The notes beneath the pieces are model-generated. The model was not told the origin of the DNA. It was given only the letters and a program-made list of their open reading frames with translations, and ran no database searches. This document shows positions 55,135 to 64,000 of a stretch of DNA of 64,000 nt, piece after piece. Each line of letters opens with the position of its first letter. The stretch's first letter is position 1. Position numbers and translations under genes: made by a program. The DNA is from Hesseltinella vesiculosa (Eukaryota > Mucoromycota > Mucoromycetes > Mucorales > Cunninghamellaceae): positions 1,240,001 through 1,304,000 of the forward strand of contig MCGT01000002.1 of assembly GCA_002104935.1 (NCBI GenBank). Direction: 5' to 3'.

Positions 55135-58100
55135 TCAATGCTCAGGGGAGTCGGAATCGTCAAGATTAAAGTTGGCAGCACGCAGAATGGTGGCCATCCA
55201 ATCCAAGGCGCTGATGCTGTAAATGTTTGTTCCTCGGGTACGGTTGTTCTGTTGCACGTTGCGCAGCACAATTTCATCACTGTCGGCCATACAAGATCCT
55301 TCGTAGGCATTCTTTGCAATGGGTGCAAACAGCTTGACGGAGTCATCGATACCGGAGATAGCCATGATCGGCAACGTCGGATGGCCAACAATGTTATTCA
55401 CCGTGTCCTGGTCGCCTTTTAGAAGCTGCATCAATTTGCCAGTCGCCTTGTCCCAAACATACGCTCGGCCATCGTCGCTTCCCGACACGACATATTCATC
55501 ATTGGCTCCAAAATAATTGACATCCTTGATCGTCTAAGTTGCATAAAAATAGAAAGGGTCAGGGAAATCAATGTGATAGCACCCATTTGTTCTACCTTGG
55601 CATTAAGATGGCCGATGTATCGTTTCTGGGGACGAAGGATGGGGACGTCGGTTTCAAAGGCCGTGCGGATCGATCGTTGCCGACAATTGAGTTGCTGATA
55701 GCCAAATTCTTCGCTGTCTTGGATATCAAAGGTGTAGCCGTGGTCGTCGCTGTCGTCATCACCCACATCCATAGGCTCATCGTCACTGTTGAGCCAGTCA
55801 CCTACAAATTGGAAATCGGCTTCGCCGCTACTGCTGCTGTCCTCTTCGTGGCTGGCGCTTTCATGAGCCTCCGCATCTTCTGCAAATGTATGGGCCGCGT
55901 CAACGTCGTCACTGTTGCCAGACTCGGACGACTCCTGGCTGTCGCTATGTGTGTCATCAGGCTGGGGCTCGGTGTCTTCACTTTGATCGAGATCTGACAG
56001 CAGCGGTCCATCACCGTTTTCGCTGGCGCCTTCGTCGGAGCAGCCACTGCTCTGGGCAACATTGGCAGGGGACTGAGCGTCACTTTCGCTCTGGCGGAGC
56101 TCCGCTGGCGATGAGCCATTGTCGTCGCTTGAGGTGTGATCATATAGGCTGTTTTGGCCGAGATCAGCAGACAGAGAACTGCTGCTTCCGTAGAGGCCAG
56201 ACATGGAGGGAGAATCGCTGGTTCGGTGGTGATCAGAATGTGACGAAGAATCGCCACTTTGGTCGCTGTCGGTGTCATCTTGGTCGGTAGTCATCAACAA
56301 GTCACTGCTATCGTCTTGGTAGCTGTCAGTGGCTTGGTCTCGATCGAGCATGGGTGTATCAGAGTCACTTTCAGCCTGGTCATTAGCAGAAGCGTCATCA
56401 AGTTCGGAGAGGCTGCTGTCCAGCGAAGGCGACCGGCTGCCAGATCTACTGGCATCGGTGCTTTGGGCGCTCGGCAGTGGGTGGGCCGCGACGGCATGGG
56501 CGTCATCGTTGTGCTGGGTGGCGTTGGGGCTGGTGCTGACGGAGCTGGTCAAAGAGGCTACGTTCAAACGCGTGCTGGTTGAGGGGAAGCATCGGTTGAA
56601 AAAATCGAGAGTGGCAGCGCCGTCGCCCGACCAACAGCTGGAGACTTGTGGGGGATCCACTGAAAAGTATACTTGGGCGTCGGTGTTGCATAAACATCGC
56701 AGCCATTGGGAAGTGGACAAAAAGCCGGGGGGCTGGGAAGGGATGATGGCATCGTTTCGCGTAAAAGCAGCCGCCTGAGCACAGTCAGAGAGGTGCTGGA
56801 CGAGCTCTTTGCAGGGTCGCTGCAAGTCGACGGGGATCATGGGCCTGCCAATGGGCGGTGGCGGAAAAGATTTTTTATGGACATCCCCTAAACGCCAACA
56901 ATAAACAAAAATAAAAATAAAAAGTTAGCAGGGTGATCTTCCCCATTGTTCAATGACTTGCACAGGAAATCCGATTTTTCGCAAAAGGCTTCGGCCTGTG
57001 ACAGCCGAGGTACCAAGTGGGAGTATTGGCGATCGCCCAGAGGATGCTCGGCGTATTTGGGCATGGCATAACCATGCGCCTTGTATTGGTGCCAATAGAG
57101 CTGCATGGCATCATTCTCGCCGCACAGGAGCCAGTAGGTCACCATGATGACCCAAGCGCCTTTCCAGTTGTTGGGGGCATATTCAAGCGCTCTTGTCAGC
57201 TCCACCTTGACAGCCAAAAGGTCGTCGCGAAGCTGCTCGCAGGCTGCAGCGTGCTGCGAGTCGCTATCGATGTCATTTGCATCACTGCTGCTGCTGTTGC
57301 TGCTGCTACTGTTGCTGTCGGGTGGTGACAGAGTTTGTAGCTTGAGCCGTTCACATCGGGCAGCCAATCGGTCAGCGGTGTGTTTAGCACGATAAAAAAA
57401 CACAATGGCAAGCATGCAACGGATCCATGTGTGGCGTAGGCGGGTGGTTTGGCGTTGGATGGCTCTCTGCATGAATCTTTTGAGAGAATGCTTCTTCGGC
57501 GGGCTGGGGCGTGCGTCGGCGGCGCCGTTGGCACTGCTGGCATCGGAGCTTGGGCCGTCGGACGACGACTCGGGTGAAGGTGGGTGGTCATGGTGGTGCA
57601 GCTGTGAGTCGTCGTGGGCGATGCAATGGTGGATGTTATTACGGGAGGTTTGTAAGCTCAGGTAGTAGTCATTCAGGGCGGCAATAGCGTCGACAAACCG
57701 CCCTTGCTCCAAGGCGTCGATGATTTCTCTGCGGCGGCGTTCAGGAGTGGCAGTTGGGCACTGGGCATAAGCAGACTTCCAGGTGGTGGTATAGGGAGGG
57801 CTGGTGACAGGGCTGTTGGTAGAGGAGGTGGGCCATGGCAACGGTTCTGATTTTTGGCGGTCCTCGTCCAAGAAGGGCACATCCAAAGGCGCTGTGCGGA
57901 TGTTGATGGTGGTCTGGAAGTTCGCTGGTGTCATTGTCTCGGCAGTGGCGGTAATGTCAAACAAGTACACGGCCTCGCCAGCCCAACTTCCTAGGAGCTC
58001 ATCCCCGTTGGCGTCGCTGAATTTGCAGGCGGTGATGTAACGGCTGATGCCTCTGGTACTGTCGTTGCCACGGTCGGGCTGGAAGCGACGCACGCAAGGC

Positions 58101-59229
58101 GGCGTAGCTCGGTGGGGGCCATGTGTAGTAGATACAGGCATCATGCGACGATCGAGCAGATACATAAAATCATGCATACCAGCAACCGCGAAGTAATATG
58201 GCCGTAGCTGATTCAGGGACATGCAGTTGATATCTAGGTCAAAGGGGCTGTAGTCAAGCAATGGGCCGGGGCAGCCTTCTGAAAGCGGGCGTGGGCTAAC
58301 TCTGAAGTGTTGGGAGGTGTATAATGGTGTCATCCGACGACGGCTGGAATTGAAGCTTTGCATATAATGGGGAGGGCATCGATGGGGTTGACGCAGATCA
58401 AAATGGCGGACGGTGCCTGTTTCGACGTAAAAAAAAAGGGGGGGTGAGGTGTTGTCCGACAGCGGGAGGGTGGGTAGGTCTCGAGGTGCTTCGACTTACT
58501 GTCTTCGGAGCAGGTGAGGAATTCGTGGGGACTGGAGCCAATAGGAGCGACGTGTTTGACAGGATGGCTGTGGCAGACATAGATGTGTTCTGGGATATCG
58601 CCAGAATAAGAGAGATCAAACACTCGGACTTCAGCATCACCAGCCCCAGAGACAATGACTTGATCGTTTGTATTCGGCATAAATTTTGCGGTGAAGATGT
58701 TGGACGAGTGGCCTGGGGCGTAAAAAAAAAAAAAAGTGTCAGAATGGAGGTGGTCACGGGTAAGATGGCGAAAGATTCACCTGTACTAATGATATGTTCT
58801 TTTTTGATGGCATTGTCAAATGGATACCAAATGCGCAGAGTGTTGTCGTCTGAGCCTGTCAGCAGCTTGTCACCCTTTTCAGACCAACTAAAAAAAAACC
58901 AAACAAATAAATGGTGAGTGACGGGGATGGGGGGGGTAATGCAACGTTTGTTTCAAAGTGACTTGCAATAAAGTATTGACGCATCCATTGTGACCTTTGA
59001 GTTCTTGCCATTGCTTCATTCTGTTTAAGAAATAAGGTTGGCCATACAGCTCTTGCACTAGAAAAAAAAAAAAAAAAAAAAGACGCATTGCGTGTTTGCC
59101 ATTGAGCAACAACAAAACATGAGAGTGGTTACCTATGCGTCTAGGATATCTGAGGCACTGTGTGGGATTGGAACATGCTGGATAAAGCCTTCGTTTCCAA
59201 AGCCATTCATTGATTTCGGCTGAAGACAT
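55135..59229 (-). CDS. DCAF6/DCAF8-like WD40 protein (CRL4 ubiquitin ligase substrate receptor)
   Basis: Seven exons (59229-59133, 59057-58967, 58887-58781, 58712-58500, 58416-56962, 56887-55596, 55533-55135), 1,217 aa. N-terminal WD40 repeats: L-K-G-H-N-G-C-V-N-T-L, L-L-T-G-S-D-D-N-T-L-R-I-W, V-I-V-S-G-A-G-D-A-E-V-R-V-F-D, T-V-R-H-F-D-L-R, the D-x-R motif of DDB1-binding DCAFs. A helical TPR-like section follows (E-I-I-D-A-L-E-Q-G-R-F-V-D-A-I), then a very Asp/Ser-rich insert (about 797-1017), and finally F-G-A-N-D-E-Y-V-V-S-G-S-D-D-G with V-W-D-K-A-T-G-K-L. Known relatives recruit substrates to Cul4-DDB1; fission yeast Iqw1 and human DCAF6 share this plan. Two introns use GC donors. Confidence 0.88.
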
Positions 59230-59512
59230 TGTAAAAGTAAAGGAAAAGAAAAGAAGAGCGCCCGCCGCGAAAAAGCACCGCTGCTGCGTTTTGGCAAGGC
59301 GTGCGCTTTTGCTGTCGTTTTAGCTTGTGTAGCATGCACACTAGTCTGGGTAGGTGGCTTTGACTGGGATGATCATGCACGCAAACCGTGTGCCTCCAAA
59401 TCAGGCAACCTCCATCAACTGACATGGCTGGCAGCTGCGTGCTTGTCATTTAAAAAAGAAAAAAAAAAGGTCAATCTTTTACGTTCATCTTCATTCGTTC
59501 TTCTGCAAAGCC

Positions 59513-59904
59513 ATGGGTTCCCAGTATAGTTATTTTGACCCGTATATCTTCCAATACATGTATGAAAGCGACAAGAAAAACTGGGAAATCATCGTAAGCC
59601 TAGGTCAAAAAAATAACTGTCGGTCTTGGGCTCCCTTTTACCAATTTGTTTCTCTCTCTCTTTTTTTTTGCCCTAGAATCAAGGACGGATGCCCGGGGTG
59701 CCGTTAAACTATGGGTCGTATCCTCCGAGCAGTTACGGCTACGGAGGCTATGGACACGGTGGTTACGGATACGGAGGCTATGGATATCCCTATCATCCTT
59801 ACCATTTACCTCAGCCTGGTGGCCATCGGCCTGCTCGGCTCCCTGGCACTCTACCTTACAGCTACCCACCAGTTAGTTACGCAAAGCCATATAGCAACTA
59901 TTAA
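59513..59904 (+). CDS. Small Gly/Tyr-rich protein
   Basis: Exons 59513-59593 and 59677-59904; 102 aa. The first exon gives an aromatic acidic N-terminus (S-Y-F-D-P-Y-I-F-Q-Y-M-Y-E). The second holds repeated Y-G-G-Y-G units followed by Pro/Tyr/His-rich sequence. Both splice sites are canonical (GTAAGC, CCCTAG). Low-complexity Gly/Tyr proteins can phase-separate or bind membranes and RNA, but no family was recognised. It is divergent from the DCAF-like gene, with about 280 bp between starts. Confidence 0.65.
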
Positions 59905-60143
59905 TTAAATAATCTTCATTTTTGAAGGACAAGAAAATGAGAACACTCATCGTCCCAAAGTGCTTGTGCGCAAAAGGCAAATTCACATGCGCTCATTGAA
60001 AAATGTGGGCCATCGGCAGCCCCGCTGACTCCTTTTTTTGCATCTTGGGTTTCATGTCTTTCTCTTTCTTTTTTTTTTTTCATCTCGCGTTTTCGCACTC
60101 TCTGTCTTTCTATTTATTCTCTTTGATTCCTTAACGTGTCAAC

Positions 60144-61609
60144 ATGGGCGGTCTCCTGTCAAAGGAAAGGGTAAGTCATTGACAAGAAAAAAATAAATAA
60201 GGAAACGTGCAATGGCGTATCACTCGACAATGGCTGGTTTTGACTCACACGGCATGCCCTGCTGGTTACGTATGTTTAGACAGATCCCAATGATTATGAA
60301 AAAGTGCTCTCGGAACTCGATGCTAATATCCAAAAAGCAGAACTACGATTGACCGAGATCAAGCTTCGCCAACGTCGCACCGGCCTCCTCTGGGTCATCT
60401 ATGCCACTCTAGCCTGGCTTGTGTATGTAGCCTATTGGTTCTTCACCATCCAAGATGGATCTTGGAATGCCAATGCCATTCAAGCAGCTCCGGTCTTACT
60501 GATTCCCGTCGGGTAAGCGACCAAAATGAAAGATGTCTTTCTTGATAATGGCATGCATTCTTATTTTTTTTTTCTTCGTCACAGCATCTACTATATGCGC
60601 AAGGGCCTGGCCTGGTTCTATACCAAGAAACAATCGTCAGAAGAATCGCATCTGGCAACGTTACGTGCACAGCAAAAACTCAAGGTCGAGGAACTGAAGA
60701 AGAAAACATCTTATTATACCACGCAATCTCTACTGGAGCGATATGATGCTGAAGCCATGGCACGAAAGAAACAACAGCAGCAAATGATCGCGCAACAGCA
60801 GCAAAAACAGCAAGACCTGCGTCAACGGAAACCAGGTAAAGATGGGTTTGGAGCTGACAATGACAAGGTGAGACCGTGAATCTTACACCTTTTTATGATG
60901 GCCGACGCAAAAGGGAACCAAGGCATGGCGCGTCCTCCCTCAGGCTTGCCCCAACAACCTCAACAGCCTGGCATGACAACCTCTCCGATGCAACCCAACG
61001 GTCAGCAGCTGCAACAGCAGGTCACGATGGCACATCATCCGCCTGTCTTGCCTGCACCACGTGGACCTCCTCAGTGGTATGACAAGTTGATCGATGCTCT
61101 TGTTGGTGAGGATGGCCCTGAAACAAAATATGCCTTGATTTGTCAATATTGCTATATGCACAACGGCCTCATTCTACCCAGTGAAGTAGAGACAATTCGT
61201 ATGTTGGCGATGAAAAAAAAGCAGAACGTGTTTGCCTGTGTGCTGCCATTCACTCATCTTTTTTTTTTTTTTTTTTTTGCGCATCGATAACGATACTTCC
61301 AATCTATCAGAATACTCTTGTCCGCATTGTAAAAAATTCAACCCAAGTCGAAAATCACGCCAGCTACACCCTGATGGCCCAGTGCTCCCCATTGATGACA
61401 AGGCAAAACCTGACGCTTTACCACAAGATACCACCGTCCCCACGTCGCATGACGACCCCGCCCCCTTGGATCCTGATCACCCAGAGGAAGAGCTGGATGC
61501 TGACTCCATTGCCTCAAGAGTACGCCACCGCCGAAAACACAGCGTCGACCACACTGATGAACCGGTCAACAACGACCATCCCGCCCATGATGACGAATCT
61601 ACAGAGTGA
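60144..61609 (+). CDS. LNP1: Lunapark, ER three-way-junction protein
   Basis: Exons 60144-60170, 60280-60512, 60585-60835, 60914-61198, 61311-61609; 364 aa. Starts M-G-G-L-L-S, a potential N-myristoylation signal. A coiled coil is followed by two hydrophobic hairpin segments (L-L-W-V-I-Y-A-T-L-A-W and P-V-L-L-I-P-V-G-I-Y-Y-M-R-K-G), a second coiled coil with Gln runs, and the lunapark zinc ribbon (C-Q-Y-C and, across the last intron, Y-S-C-P-H-C-K-K-F-N-P). The C-terminus is acidic and disordered. Known role: stabilises tubular ER three-way junctions with reticulons and atlastin/Sey1. The third-to-fourth exon junction was chosen at GTAAAG (60836), since the GTGAGA site at 60868 breaks the frame. 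Confidence 0.9.
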
Positions 61610-62760
61610 ACCCCACCAACCTACCCCCTTTTTTCCCCTCCATTTTTGCGTTGAATGATTGTTAATTTTTTCGCCACCTGTCTCATACAGTAAAAAAAGA
61701 GTCAATGAACTGAGGTCAGCATGGCTATCGGAGATGAAAAGCCCAACAGGCTAAAAAAAAAAAACGGAGTTGTTCCCTTTTGTTCACTCTCTCCATGGCA
61801 TACTGTATAATCACACGTGAGCAAACACAATGTTTGCTGTTGTGTGTGGAAGGAAATGAAGAGAACATCGCAATGTTGAGTGAACGCATCAGTCATAGGG
61901 ATGACTTTTGTGAAACTTGCTACAAACGACGTTGGGTGACCCCATTGATGACATCAATACAAGACACATCAGCCAAGTGTCAAATACCGAACAGGACATG
62001 ACGCAGGAGATGATTCGAGCCATTTGGCCATATGTCTGCCTCCAAATATATGCTTCAATTCCTGAGCAACACTGATCAAGTTGTATGCTTGGTGACCATT
62101 GACTACGCTGGTCGGACGACGAACGTGGAAGACTTGGCAGGTTTTAAAGTAAACATCGCAATAGCCAACAATAATATGAACTAATTTTTTCTAATAGTCG
62201 TGTAGTAAAACTATATTCGTCCACAGCTATCGAACGCGATGCTTTGATCCAGCAATATCCTCGATATTTTTGACTGCCGCACAAAATGCGTACCATGCCA
62301 TAACCACCCCCATTGACATTTTACTCCGATAATTTCTGGACGTTGCAATAATTGAATTCGAAACAAAAGAATGCACACAATGCTTGATCACGAGATAGGA
62401 CCATTGCAACATAATGAAAACTGAAAAGAAACAGGAACTGACTTCAATCCGATGACCAAGATGGCAACCCCCATAACCAGCATTTAGAAATATGAAACGT
62501 AACCTATGAAGCCGCTTAAATATACGGTAGTTTTTCGCAGGCTTCACTAGCTCTGATCATTCACCTCCTTTTTCAAGAGCTTATTACGCTTCATATCCCC
62601 ATTGCATTTCATCAAGAGACTTCATAAAGCTGAAATTTAATCATGCAAGCTGGGTTCAAACCCTTAAGGTTTCTCAGTGACCTGGATTTATTTTTTTCCT
62701 CCTCTTTCTTTTGCTTTCAACATCGTCTTTGGCTTCCTCTGACTATTTTACCTGGTCGTT
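61610..62760. other. Intergenic spacer of 1.15 kb
   Basis: AT-rich DNA between lunapark and the FHA-RING gene, with an A run at about 61753 and CT-rich DNA before the next ATG. No coding or RNA feature recognised. Confidence 0.45.
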
Positions 62761-63713
62761 ATGGTCGTCATGCATTCTTTGCCAATTCCTATAAGGGCCA
62801 ACCCAGCCAGCCAAGCGAACAGCAAGAACCCCAAAAGCGACAGAACCAGCTTTCCTTTTATTGAGTTACAGGTCCAGCGAGGAGCGCCCGCGAATAAGAC
62901 AACAAGCCCGATCAGTGTCGGCAGCCTGAAACGGCGTCTCCTTCCGGATGAGTCTCTCTTCCTCGGCCGCCATTTGGACCATCACTTGGATAACTGCCAT
63001 ATCAACTTCCAAAGCAAGGTCGTCAGCCGGCAACATGCCCGGATTTGGATGAACTCTGACATGGAGGTAAAAAAAAAAAAAAAAAACAGACTCGTGATGC
63101 TCTATCCTTTCTTGTCTCAAAGTAACACGACATAGACGGCACTCTCCAAGGAAATCAAACCGACTCGGTCTCACGCCTGTGTTTCTCTCCTAGTTTTTCA
63201 TTCAAGATTGCGGGTCCTCGACTGGCACGTTTTTGAACGGCCAGCGAATGAGCCCTGGTGGTCAAGAGTCCGAGATCCAGCCACTGAAAGACGGAGACGC
63301 GCTCCGTTTAGGCAGCAGCCACCGAGGAGGACTGACGGGTACGAACAAGATGGAAACGAGGTTTTTTTTTTTTTGTTTGTGCTAACACCCAATTTTAGAC
63401 ACAGACCGCTGCGTCAACGTGCAAGTGCGGCTCTACATCCAGCCAAAGCTCAACAGTTTCAAGTAAATCCGACAGTGTTGTCACCTTGATCAAGCTGACT
63501 CGCCTTTTTTATTATTATTTTTTATTTTGACCAAGTTTGGAAGAATGCTGCATCTGTCTGAATTCGATGACCCCTGGCCAAGCCTTGTTTGTATCCTCCT
63601 GTGGCCACCTCTTCCATTACAAATGCTCACGCCCCTTGCTCCTGGGCGTGGTGACCTTTCACTGTCCTCTGTGTCGCACCAAAGTCGATCTGGATGAAGA
63701 TTTTGACACCTAA
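62761..63713 (+). CDS. DMA1: FHA-RING E3 ubiquitin ligase (Dma1/Dma2, CHFR-like)
   Basis: Exons 62761-63066, 63194-63338, 63399-63462, 63536-63713; 230 aa. FHA domain about 40-165: L-F-L-G-R-H, S-R-Q-H-A-R-I-W and D-C-G-S-S-T-G-T-F-L-N-G, all phosphothreonine-binding landmarks. C-terminal RING: C-C-I-C-L, S-S-C-G-H-L-F-H-Y-K-C-S and F-H-C-P-L-C-R. Known role: ubiquitin ligases of the spindle-position and mitotic checkpoint and septin control. It is shorter than yeast Dma proteins because the N-terminal tail is brief. The first ATG is uncertain (62761 or 62770) since T/C-rich DNA precedes both. Confidence 0.9.
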
Positions 63714-63903
63714 TTTCCAAGCAAGCCATCCCTTTGTTAGCATCTCCCTCATCCTATGTACTGCCACCGCTTGAAACAAAGCAACAACAAAACATTTGCA
63801 AAACACAATGGGTAAAAAAGAGGGACATGACCTTTGCTTTTTTTTTTAATCTTTAATTCCTTCAGATCAAATGCACATGAAGAAGAAAAAAATCAGAGGA
63901 GGC

Positions 63904-64000
63904 TTATTCTTGGCTACGGAGCTTAGCTTGGGCATTGATGACCTTGACGTTAAGTTGAGCAGCACGTTCGAGGATGGCAATGCGGTTCTTGGAAGAGACG
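63904..64000 (-). CDS. 3' end of an unidentified gene, truncated by the window edge
   Basis: An open frame on the minus strand from the right edge to the TAA at 63904 encodes 32 C-terminal residues: N-R-I-A-I-L-E-R-A-A-Q-L-N, then V-K-V-I-N-A-Q-A-K-L-R-S-Q-E. Codon choice is like the highly expressed exons nearby. The product was not recognised; the amphipathic Lys/Arg/Gln composition would suit a ribosomal or other abundant protein, which is only a guess. Confidence 0.5.
   Translation of the reverse strand, partial: VSSKNRIAILERAAQLNVKVINAQAKLRSQE

Noticed and set aside
60868..60913. GTGAGA...AAAAG intron in lunapark
   Set aside because: Gives the wrong frame; the GTAAAG donor at 60836 restores it.

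Overview
This window is nuclear DNA of a filamentous fungus, most likely an early-diverging one of Mucorales type. The evidence is spliceosomal genes with many short introns (about 45-120 nt), genes packed on both strands, coding exons clearly richer in G+C than introns and spacers, and very long A or T homopolymers (up to about 26 nt) confined to introns and intergenic DNA. No rRNA, tRNA, CRISPR array, intact transposon or prokaryotic operon was found. Gene models were built by hand from splice signals, and reading frame was checked across every junction; CDS start/end below are outer limits and exons are listed in the evidence.

Layout, left to right. 1-1391: 3' part of a transcription factor (homeobox-associated C-terminal domain). 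2706-7106 (-): Rom1/Rom2-type Rho1 GEF (DEP-DH-PH-CNH, 12 exons). 7545-10712 (-): an intron-containing gene for a bacterial-type N6-adenine DNA methyltransferase, the most unusual gene here. It is divergent from CDS1 (CDP-diacylglycerol synthase, 11300-12956). Then SPT2 (-), an ACS-family MFS transporter (+), a fasciclin-domain membrane protein (+), an orphan four-TM protein with a long tail (+), complex I NDUFB8 (-), an acetate/succinate (ATO) transporter (+), a TPR protein (-), a ZIP zinc transporter (+), a bacterial-type ArsC (+), a small secreted protein (+), mitochondrial ribosomal protein mL58 (+), Ku80 (+), an HMG-box factor (-), uroporphyrinogen-III synthase (+), a thaumatin-like protein (-), two small genes of unknown function, a second and divergent ATO transporter (-), a PhyH-type dioxygenase (-), a DH-domain protein (+), a mitochondrial carrier (+), a DCAF6/8-like WD40 protein (-), a Gly/Tyr-rich small protein (+), lunapark (+), an FHA-RING E3 ligase (+), and the last exon of an unidentified gene at the right edge.

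These genes do not form one pathway. Most are housekeeping functions: Rho1/cell-wall signalling, phospholipid synthesis, chromatin and non-homologous end joining, mitochondrial translation and respiration, heme synthesis, ER shaping, ubiquitin ligases and nutrient or metal transport. The methyltransferase, the bacterial-type ArsC, the small secreted or orphan proteins and the thaumatin-like protein are the accessory content.

The strongest discovery candidate is the methyltransferase (about 1,020 aa). It has all gamma-class motifs (GQFYTP, DPxxGxG, an acidic motif II, NPPY), a TaqI/Eco57I-like target-recognition region, no visible nuclease motif, and a basic nuclear-localisation-like insert. 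It carries ordinary host introns, which argues against contamination and for a domesticated, horizontally acquired gene. Secondary observations include three GC-AG introns that all use GCAAGT, a 14-nt micro-exon, a 21-nt exon encoding exactly a carrier signature, and a frame-preserving, stop-free intron.
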